Of a stretch of 64,000 nt of DNA, positions 1-6,250 are shown in pieces. The notes beneath the pieces are model-generated. The model ran no database searches. It had not been told where the DNA came from and was given only the letters and a program-made list of their open reading frames with translations. This DNA comes from Xanthomonas rydalmerensis. Its GTDB lineage: Bacteria > Pseudomonadota > Gammaproteobacteria > Xanthomonadales > Xanthomonadaceae. How positions within the stretch are numbered: the first letter of the stretch is position 1; each line of letters begins with the position of its first letter. The translations under genes were made by a program, and so were the position numbers. The DNA lies in contig NZ_CP126170.1 of assembly GCF_033170385.1 (NCBI RefSeq), positions 1,574,001 to 1,638,000 on the forward strand. Reading direction: 5' to 3'.

Positions 1-957
1 GTGCCCGGGCGCGGCATGGCCTTCTTCCTGTGGATCTCCGTATTCAACCTGTTCGCGGTGGCGGTGTTCTGGAGCTTCATGGCCGATGTCTTCAACAATG
101 CCGAAGCGCGCGCCTATTACGGCTACATCGGCGCCGCCGGCACGCTTGGCGCGTTCCTGGGGCCGGTGATCGCCAGCAGCCTGGTCGAACGCATCGGCAT
201 CGCCAACCTGATGCTGGTGTCGGCCGGCTTCCTGGTGGTCAGCGTGGTGTGCCTGCTGCGCCTGCGGCTGTGGGCGGTCGCCCGCGAACGCGAGCGTGGC
301 GTGGTCGGCGGCGAGGTGCCGATGGGCGGCGACGTGCTGGCCGGGCTGAAGCTGATCGCGCGCGAACCGCTGCTGCGCTGGCTCGCCCTGATGTCGGTGT
401 TCGGCGTGGGCGTGGGCACCCTGCTGTACAACGAACAGGCGGCGATCGTGCGCCGCCTCTACACCGACGCGGCGGCCAGCACCGCCTTCTACGCCAACAT
501 CGACCTGGCGGTGAACGCGGTGACCCTGGTGCTGCAGCTGCTGGTCACGCGCGCGCTGCTGTCGCGCTTCGGCATCGGGCCGGCGCTGCTGATTCCCGGC
601 TGCGCGATCCTACTCGGCTACTCGTTGCTGGCGGTGTCGCCGCTGCCGATGCTGGTAGCGGTGGTGCAGGTGGTGACCCGCGCCGGCGAGTTCTCCCTGG
701 CCAAGCCGGCGCGCGAAACCCTGTACACCCGGGTCGGCCGCGAATGGCGCTACAAGGCTGGCGCGGCGATCGATACGGTGATCTATCGTGGCAGCGACCT
801 CAGCTTCGCATGGTTGTACAAGCTGCTGTCGGGGTTCGGCTCGCAGGTGGTGTTCGTCGCGGGCCTGCTGGCCGCCTCCGGCATGACCCTGGGCGCGTGG
901 CGGCTGCTGCGCGAGGCGGCCAAGCTGCCACCGGAACGCACGCCGCCGACGCGGTGA
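1..957 (+). CDS. MFS transporter, 5'-truncated by window edge
   Basis: Inner-membrane carrier of the major facilitator / nucleotide-translocase-like superfamily; substrate unknown. The 318 visible residues hold about eight hydrophobic segments, beginning in the middle of a helix (FFLWISVFNLFAVAVFW) followed by the conserved FMADVFN turn and a central charged cytoplasmic loop (about 95-115). Full-length relatives have 12 helices and over 400 residues, so roughly the first third of the protein lies upstream of the window; the in-frame GTG at base 1 is probably an internal Val codon, not the start. The protein ends with a short basic, Pro-rich tail. It is followed 78 bp later by a DUF1304 gene on the same strand. 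The family call is good; the transported compound cannot be inferred. Confidence 0.75.
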   Translation: MPGRGMAFFLWISVFNLFAVAVFWSFMADVFNNAEARAYYGYIGAAGTLGAFLGPVIASSLVERIGIANLMLVSAGFLVVSVVCLLRLRLWAVARERERGVVGGEVPMGGDVLAGLKLIAREPLLRWLALMSVFGVGVGTLLYNEQAAIVRRLYTDAAASTAFYANIDLAVNAVTLVLQLLVTRALLSRFGIGPALLIPGCAILLGYSLLAVSPLPMLVAVVQVVTRAGEFSLAKPARETLYTRVGREWRYKAGAAIDTVIYRGSDLSFAWLYKLLSGFGSQVVFVAGLLAASGMTLGAWRLLREAAKLPPERTPPTR

Positions 958-1035
958 GCCGGCGCAGCGTGGGGACTGGCCGCCCATCGGCACGCTGGCT
1001 ATGCTGGCGCCCTGTCTCCTGTGCCGGATAGCACG

Positions 1036-1389
1036 ATGATCCTGTTGGCTTCGATCCTGGTGGGCGCGGTCGCGCTGCTGCACCTGTACATCCTGGTACT
1101 GGAGATGGTCCTGTGGACGCGTCCGCTGGGCATGAAGGTCTTCCGCAACTCACCGGAGAAGGCCCAGGCCACGCGCGTGCTGGCCGCCAACCAGGGACTC
1201 TACAACGGCTTCCTCGCCGCCGGCCTGGCCTGGGGCCTGGTCGCGCAGCGGGTCGACGTGATGCTGTTCTTCCTCGGTTGCGTGGTCGTGGCCGGCCTGT
1301 ACGGCGGCTGGAGCGTCAGCCGCCGCATCGTGTTCGTGCAGGCGCTGCCGGCGGCGCTGGCGATCGCCGCGGTGTTGCTGGCGTACTGA
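1036..1389 (+). CDS. DUF1304 small membrane protein
   Basis: Protein of 117 residues with four hydrophobic segments (about 1-25, 50-68, 72-90, 98-117), matching the DUF1304 family: the conserved HLYILVLEM followed by W and the F..SPE motif, then an NQGLYNGFLA segment. Function is unknown; it should sit in the inner membrane. I chose the ATG at 1036 because family members begin just before ILASILVGA; a GTG at 1021 would add five residues. It follows the MFS gene on the same strand and may be co-transcribed. Nothing in the sequence gives a substrate or partner. Confidence 0.85.
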   Translation: MILLASILVGAVALLHLYILVLEMVLWTRPLGMKVFRNSPEKAQATRVLAANQGLYNGFLAAGLAWGLVAQRVDVMLFFLGCVVVAGLYGGWSVSRRIVFVQALPAALAIAAVLLAY

Positions 1390-1429
1390 GCACGGTCGCA
1401 CGCCGCACACCGCCCAGGCGACGCAGCGG

Positions 1430-1906
1430 TCAGGCCGTGGTCGGCGCGCGTGGCGACACCCACATCGCGATGCGCGCGACGCACACCACCTTCGCGCGCG
1501 GATCGCGGATCTCCACGCTGACCGGCAGGTCGTCACCGCGCTCGGCGGCGATGATCGCCACGTCCGGCGTGGCCATCGCATGCATCGGGCCCAGCGCCTT
1601 GTTGCGGTATTCCACCTGCATGCCCTTGGGAGTCCAGCGCATCGAGGGCAGCAGGCTGGCGTCGACCATGAGTCCGCCGGCCAGCTCCGCCAGGTTGCAC
1701 AGGGCGATCGCGTGCACGGTGCCGATGTGGTTGTTGACCCGGCGCCGGTGCGCGATGCGCGCCTCGCAGCGGCCCGGCTCCAGGACGGTGATGCGCGGGG
1801 CGATGCTGGCGAAGTAGGACGCCTTGAAGCACACCGCACGCGAGGACAGCCAGGATCCCCCGGGTTAGCGTTGCAAGCGGCGATAGAGCGAAAGCAGTCG
1901 ACGCAT
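1430..1906 (-). pseudogene. DUF4442 (hotdog thioesterase-like) gene interrupted by an in-frame TAA
   Basis: Reading on the minus strand from the ATG at 1906 gives MRRLLSLYRRLQR, then TAA (1867-1865), then the same frame continues PGGSWLSSRA and into a full hotdog-fold DUF4442 domain (CFKASYFASIAPRI, the NHIGTVHAIALCNLAELAGG helix, C-terminal VARIAMWVSP). Without the stop it is a normal-length protein of 158 residues. As I recall relatives, a Tyr precedes PGG at this place, so a single TAC/TAT to TAA change explains the break. A shorter product could start at the GTG at 1834 (134 residues) and would keep the whole hotdog core, so some function may remain. The family is related to PaaI-type acyl-CoA thioesterases. 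It lies just downstream of fadE on the same strand. Confidence 0.8.
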
Positions 1907-1974
1907 CGCAGTTCCCTCAAACGCACGACGGCGGACCGAAGTCCGCCGCCGTGGGTGTTGCATGGCCAGAACGA

Positions 1975-4461
1975 TCAGGCCGCTTCGCGCGAATGCCCGT
2001 CGTCGGCCGCGGCGGCGGCACGCTGGTAGTAGCTTGCCGAGCGCAGCTCGTCGGTGTCGAAGTCGTCGACGCTGATCGTGTCCATGGTGATCTCGCGCAG
2101 CTCCTCCAGCTGACGGCGCTCGTCGGCCGAGAGCACGCCTTCGCGCACCGCCTCGTCCAACTGCGAGGCGAAGTCCAGCGACTCGATGCCCTTGCTCTTG
2201 AGCGCCTTCAGGAACTTGCGCTCCACCGGCTCGGCCAGCACGGCCTTGGTCAGGTAGCTGGCGATGCGCCCGCCGGGGTTGTTCTCGCACGGGGTCAGGA
2301 ACACGCCCTGGCCCAGGCGATCGCGCGCCTCGTTGGGGGTCATCAGCAGCGCGGCGACGCGGTGACCCAGGCGGTCGCCCGGCGCCTCGGCGCGGCGGCC
2401 CCACGGGAAGATCAGCGCCCACATCAGCCAGCCGACCGGACGGATCGGGAAGTTGCGCAGTGCCGCCGACAGCGCCAGTTCGATCTTGTGCACGCTGTCG
2501 TGGAAGGCCCACGCCAGCAGCGGCTGGTCGGTGGCCGGCGCGCCGTCGTCGTGGTAGCGCTTGAGCATGGCGCTGGTCATGTAGACATGGCTCAGCACGT
2601 CGCCCAGGCGTCCGGACAGCGACTCCTTGAACTTCAGCTTGCCGCCGAGCATCAGCATCGACACGTCGGCCATCAGCGCCAGGTTCGCCGAGTAGCGGTC
2701 CAGCTTGCGGAAGTAGCGGCGGGTGTAGGCGTCGCCCGGGGCGGCGCCGATGCGCGCAGCGGTCAGGCCGAACCACAGCGAGCGCACCGCGTTGGAGATG
2801 GCGAAGCCGATGTGGCCGAACAGGTTGCGATCGAACTCGTCGACGCCGGCCTTGTGGTCCGGGTTGCCGGCGGCCTTCATCTCCTTCATCACCCACGGAT
2901 GGCACAGGATTGCGCCCTGGCCGAAGATCAGCAGGCTGCGGGTCATGATGTTGGCGCCTTCCACGGTGATCGCGATCGGCGCGGCCTGCCAGCTGCGGCC
3001 GGCGAAGTTGCGCGGGCCCAGGATGATGCCCTTGCCGCCGACCACGTCCATCACGTCGCTGATGACCTCGCGGCTCATCGTGGTGCAGTGGTACTTGGCG
3101 ATCGCCGACGGCACCGACGGCACGTCGCCGCGGTCCACCGCCGCAGCGGTGGCCTGCGACAGCGCGCTGATCGCATAGGCCTTGCCGCCGATCCGCGCCA
3201 GCGCCTCTTCCACGCCTTCGAAGCGGCCGACCGACAGGCCGAACTGCTTGCGGATGCGCGCATACGCACCGGTGACGACCGCGCCGAACTTGGCGCCGCC
3301 GCTGGCCGTGGAGGGCAGGGTGATCGAGCGGCCCACGGCCAGGCACTCGTTGAGCATGTTCCAGCCCTTGCCGACCATCTCCACGCCGCCGATCAGCTGG
3401 CTCAGCGGGATGAACACTTCGCGGCCGTGGATCGGGCCGTTCTGGAACGGCGAGTTCAGCGGGAAGTGGCGGCGGCCGATCTCGACCCCCGGGGTCTCGC
3501 GCGGCAGCAGCGCCAGGGTGATGCCGATGTCCTTGGTATCGCCGATCAGGCCTTCCGGGTCGTACATGCGGAACGCCAGGCCGACCAGGGTCGCCACCGG
3601 GGCCAGGGTGATGTAGCGCTTGTCGAAGGTCAGCTTGACGCCGAGCACGTTGGCGCCGTTCCACTCGCCCTTGCAGACGATGCCGTAGTCGGGGATCGAG
3701 GTGGCGTCGGAGCCTGCGAACGGACCGGTCAGGCCGAAGCAGGGCACTTCCTGTCCCACCGCCAGACGCGGCAGGTAGTAGTCCTTCTGGTCCTTGGAGC
3801 CGTAGTGCAGCAGCAGTTCGCCGGGGCCCAGCGAGTTGGGCACGCCGACGGTGGAACTGACCACGCTGGAGACCGAGGCGATCTTCTGGATCACCTTGTG
3901 GTGCGCCAGTGCGGAGAAGCCGAGGCCACCGTATTCCTTCGGGATGATCATGCCGAAGAACTTGTTCTTCTTGATGAAGCCCCAGATCTCCGGCGGCAGG
4001 TCGGCATGGACGTGGGTGATTTCCCAGTCGTTGGTCATCCGGCACAGCTCTTCCACCGGTCCATCGAGGAAGGCCTGCTCTTCGGCGGTCAGCTGTGGCT
4101 TGGGATAGTTCAGCAGCTTTTGCCAGTCCGGATCGCCGGTGAACAGTTCGCCTTCGAATCCGACCGAGCCGGTTTCCAGGGCGATGCGCTCGGTCTGCGA
4201 CAGCGGCGGCAGCACCTTGCGGAACACCTTGAGCATCGGTGCGGTGAGCAGCGGCTTGCGCACGAACGGCAACAGCAGTGGCACCGCGACCACCGCCAGT
4301 ACGACGGCGGCGACGATGGTGGCGACGTGGTTGGCGCCGAGCAGCCAGCACGCGACCAGCAGCGTGGCGCTCAACGCGGCCCAGACGGCGAGCCGCATGC
4401 GGTGATAGGCGGCGAACGCGCCGGCCAGCAACAACACGAGGAAGGGGGCAATGATGCTCAT
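1975..4461 (-). CDS. fadE: Acyl-CoA dehydrogenase, FadE type
   Basis: Flavoprotein that catalyses the first step of fatty-acid beta-oxidation (acyl-CoA to trans-2-enoyl-CoA). At 828 residues it matches the long FadE form (E. coli 814), not the 380-residue mitochondrial type. Residues 1-70 contain two to three hydrophobic helices that would anchor it to the membrane; the acyl-CoA dehydrogenase core follows (IPKEYGGLGFSALAHH, CFGLTGPFAGSDATS, then KGIILGPRNF), with the FadE-specific C-terminal domain (PNEARDRLGQGVFLTP). Start: the ATG at 4461 overlaps the stop of the upstream alpha/beta hydrolase by four bases (ATGA), implying translational coupling; longer upstream frames lack homology. Expression should follow the TetR-controlled promoter near 5400. 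Confidence 0.95.
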   Translation of the reverse strand: MSIIAPFLVLLLAGAFAAYHRMRLAVWAALSATLLVACWLLGANHVATIVAAVVLAVVAVPLLLPFVRKPLLTAPMLKVFRKVLPPLSQTERIALETGSVGFEGELFTGDPDWQKLLNYPKPQLTAEEQAFLDGPVEELCRMTNDWEITHVHADLPPEIWGFIKKNKFFGMIIPKEYGGLGFSALAHHKVIQKIASVSSVVSSTVGVPNSLGPGELLLHYGSKDQKDYYLPRLAVGQEVPCFGLTGPFAGSDATSIPDYGIVCKGEWNGANVLGVKLTFDKRYITLAPVATLVGLAFRMYDPEGLIGDTKDIGITLALLPRETPGVEIGRRHFPLNSPFQNGPIHGREVFIPLSQLIGGVEMVGKGWNMLNECLAVGRSITLPSTASGGAKFGAVVTGAYARIRKQFGLSVGRFEGVEEALARIGGKAYAISALSQATAAAVDRGDVPSVPSAIAKYHCTTMSREVISDVMDVVGGKGIILGPRNFAGRSWQAAPIAITVEGANIMTRSLLIFGQGAILCHPWVMKEMKAAGNPDHKAGVDEFDRNLFGHIGFAISNAVRSLWFGLTAARIGAAPGDAYTRRYFRKLDRYSANLALMADVSMLMLGGKLKFKESLSGRLGDVLSHVYMTSAMLKRYHDDGAPATDQPLLAWAFHDSVHKIELALSAALRNFPIRPVGWLMWALIFPWGRRAEAPGDRLGHRVAALLMTPNEARDRLGQGVFLTPCENNPGGRIASYLTKAVLAEPVERKFLKALKSKGIESLDFASQLDEAVREGVLSADERRQLEELREITMDTISVDDFDTDELRSASYYQRAAAAADDGHSREAA

Positions 4462-5378
4462 GGGCGTGCTCCGGGGAGGTACTCGGTGACGGCGGACGAT
4501 GCGCCGGCGCAGGCCGGTGGCAGGGCGTCCAGATAGTGCAACACAGTGGCGGTAAATGCGGCGTTGTCGTCGCCGGCCAGCATATGCGTGGCTTCGGGCA
4601 AATGCGCATGCTGCGCATGCGGCACCAGCGACAGGAATTCTTCGATGGTCTGCGGCGTGACCAGATCGCTGCGGCCGCCGCTGATCAGCAGCAGTGGGCA
4701 CCGCACGTGCGCAGCGGCCTGCGCGATCGCGCCCTGGTGCTGATCGCTGTCGCGTGCCAGTTCTTCGACCAGGCGCGGATCCCAGTGCCAGTACCAGCGG
4801 CCGTCGGCGTGCTGCCGCAGCACGCTGCGCAAGGCCTCGGGCGACTTGCGCGCGCGCTGCGGCAGATAGGCGGCGATGGCATCGCCGGCCTCGTCCAGGC
4901 TGGCGAAACCCTGCGGGTGCGCGGTCATGAAGGCGAGGATGCGTTCGACCCCGGCGGGTTGCCAGCGCGGGGTGATGTCCACCAGCACCATCGCGCGGAA
5001 CAGACCCGGCCAGCGCGATTCGGCGATCAGCCCGAACAGCCCGCCCATCGAGGCGGCGACCAGCACCGGCGGCGGCGACATCTCGCCGGCGACCACGATC
5101 AGGTCGTCGGTGAACTGCTCGCCGCGATAGGGCAGATCCGCCGGGTTGCGTGCGGAATCGCCATGGCCGCGCGCATCGTAGGCGACGCTGCGGTAGCCAT
5201 GCGCCTGCAGTGCCGCGGCGGTTGCCGACCAGGCATGCCGGGTCTGGCCGAAGCCATGTGCGAACAGCACCGATCCGGCCTCGCCGGGACCGGTGACGGT
5301 CGCAGCCAGCGCCAACTCGCCGGCGCCGGACAGGGCGGCCGAGACGGCATGCGGGACAGTGGCGGAAGAGGAAACCAT
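4458..5378 (-). CDS. Alpha/beta hydrolase, first gene of fadE operon
   Basis: Predicted cytoplasmic serine hydrolase of 306 residues with the alpha/beta-hydrolase fold: oxyanion HGFGQ (41-45), nucleophile elbow ASMGG with Ser110, likely acid Asp238 (SGGRSDLV) and His265 (EATHM). No signal peptide. Its stop overlaps the fadE start (ATGA), so the two enzymes are made together; a plausible job is releasing a fatty acid from an ester or thioester that FadE then oxidises, but the substrate is not known. The ATG at 5378 lies just downstream of a good -10 element, so the mRNA may be leaderless; no Shine-Dalgarno is visible. An alternative in-frame ATG at 5408 would overlap the -35 hexamer and is less likely. 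Confidence 0.85.
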   Translation of the reverse strand: MVSSSATVPHAVSAALSGAGELALAATVTGPGEAGSVLFAHGFGQTRHAWSATAAALQAHGYRSVAYDARGHGDSARNPADLPYRGEQFTDDLIVVAGEMSPPPVLVAASMGGLFGLIAESRWPGLFRAMVLVDITPRWQPAGVERILAFMTAHPQGFASLDEAGDAIAAYLPQRARKSPEALRSVLRQHADGRWYWHWDPRLVEELARDSDQHQGAIAQAAAHVRCPLLLISGGRSDLVTPQTIEEFLSLVPHAQHAHLPEATHMLAGDDNAAFTATVLHYLDALPPACAGASSAVTEYLPGARP

Positions 5379-5393
5379 ACGAGATAGTATGGT
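5374..5393. promoter_or_regulatory. TetR operator 1 (7-bp inverted repeat)
   Basis: ACCATAC-GAGATA-GTATGGT, a perfect 7-bp inverted repeat with a 6-bp spacer, covering the -10 element and start codon of the hydrolase gene. Position and symmetry fit a TetR-dimer site that blocks RNA polymerase. Binding by the adjacent TetR protein is inferred. Confidence 0.65.
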
Positions 5394-5413
5394 CGCTCTG
5401 CCGGGCATGTCAA
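5386..5413 (-). promoter_or_regulatory. Predicted promoter of hydrolase-fadE operon
   Basis: Minus-strand -35 TTGACA (5413-5408, perfect match), 16-bp spacer, -10 CATACT (5391-5386). The expected transcription start, 6-8 bases past the -10, falls on or within a base or two of the hydrolase ATG (5378), pointing to a leaderless or nearly leaderless transcript. Confidence 0.6.
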
Positions 5414-5426
5414 TACGATGCAGTAT
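5413..5426. promoter_or_regulatory. TetR operator 2 (same core as operator 1)
   Basis: ATAC-GATGCA-GTAT. Aligned with operator 1, 13 of 16 bases agree (ATACGA-NNN-AGTATGG). It touches the -35 hexamer of the hydrolase promoter and its centre is 36 bp from that of operator 1. A third pair of half sites (CATAC at 5479-5483 and GTATGGT at 5500-5506) lies just upstream of the TetR gene with wider spacing and may serve autoregulation. Confidence 0.5.
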
Positions 5427-5517
5427 GGGTGCGAAAAACCAACGCTGCCGGGCATTTGCGCCGGCCGTGCGGAGGCCACATACTGCAACCGACGTCCCCG
5501 TATGGTTAAATCCACGG

Positions 5518-6129
5518 ATGAATACCGCGCCCGCTCCTTCCTCCGATGACGGTGCCGCTTCCGGCGGCGGCCGCACCAACCGGCTCAGTGCCGAAGACTG
5601 GGCGCAGGCCGCCCTGGACCTGATCGCCGAACAGGGCGTGAGCGCGGTGGCGGTGGAACCGCTGGCGCGGCGCCTGGGCGTCACCAAGGGCAGCTTCTAC
5701 TGGCACTTCCCTTCTCGCGATGCGCTGCTGCAGGCCGCGCTGGAGCGCTGGGAACTGGTCGAACAGCAACAGGTGTTCGGCAGCCTGGAAGAAGTGCCGG
5801 ATCCGCGCACGCGGCTGCGAGCGCTGTTCCAACTGGTCGCGCACGAGGTCAAGCCGCACATCATCTACAGCGAATTGCTGAAGGCGCTCGACCATCCGGC
5901 AGTGCGGCCGGTGATCGACCGCGTCTCGCAGCGGCGCATGGAGTATCTGATCGCCTCGTTCCGCCAGGCCGGGCTCAGCCGGACCGACGCGCAGCATCGC
6001 GCACGCCTGGCCTATGCCGCCTACGTCGGCTTCCTGCAGCTGTCGTTGCAGTTGCACCAGCCCAAGCAGGCGCGTGAGGACTTCGAGGCCTACGTCGAAC
6101 ACGTCATCGTGACCTTGATTCCGGGCTGA
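5518..6129 (+). CDS. TetR/AcrR-family regulator, divergent from hydrolase-fadE
   Basis: Transcription factor of 203 residues. The N-terminal TetR helix-turn-helix spans about residues 24-70 (AALDLIAEQGVSAVAVEPLA, then RRLGVTKGSFYWHFPSRDAL); the remainder is a helical ligand-binding and dimer domain without a recognisable ligand signature. A 20-residue disordered Ser/Gly/Asp stretch precedes the DNA-binding domain. It is transcribed divergently from the hydrolase-fadE operon with 139 bp between start codons, and that interval contains palindromes of the size TetR dimers bind. The simplest model is a repressor of fadE and of itself that is released by an acyl-CoA or a related ligand. The start at 5518 is the first ATG that precedes the conserved domain. 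Confidence 0.9.
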   Translation: MNTAPAPSSDDGAASGGGRTNRLSAEDWAQAALDLIAEQGVSAVAVEPLARRLGVTKGSFYWHFPSRDALLQAALERWELVEQQQVFGSLEEVPDPRTRLRALFQLVAHEVKPHIIYSELLKALDHPAVRPVIDRVSQRRMEYLIASFRQAGLSRTDAQHRARLAYAAYVGFLQLSLQLHQPKQAREDFEAYVEHVIVTLIPG

Positions 6130-6203
6130 TCCCTGCGGGGTGACGCGTCGGCATTGAATGCTGACGCATACCGAAGCGGTCGCATAAAAAACCGGCGCAA
6201 AAA

Positions 6204-6225
6204 AACGGCCCCTTTCGGGGCCGTT
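6204..6225. terminator. Rho-independent, probably bidirectional terminator
   Basis: Nine-base-pair stem AACGGCCCC / GGGGCCGTT with a TTTC loop. A long A-run on the left (T-run on the minus strand) and TTCTTGTT on the right let it serve both the convergent TetR gene and the TonB-dependent receptor gene. Confidence 0.85.
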
Positions 6226-6250
6226 CTTGTTACCGGAACATCCGGCGGTA

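Noticed and set aside
1951..4536. 861-codon open frame on the plus strand opposite fadE
   Set aside because: High-GC shadow of fadE; composition is His/Arg/Gln-rich with no recognisable motif.
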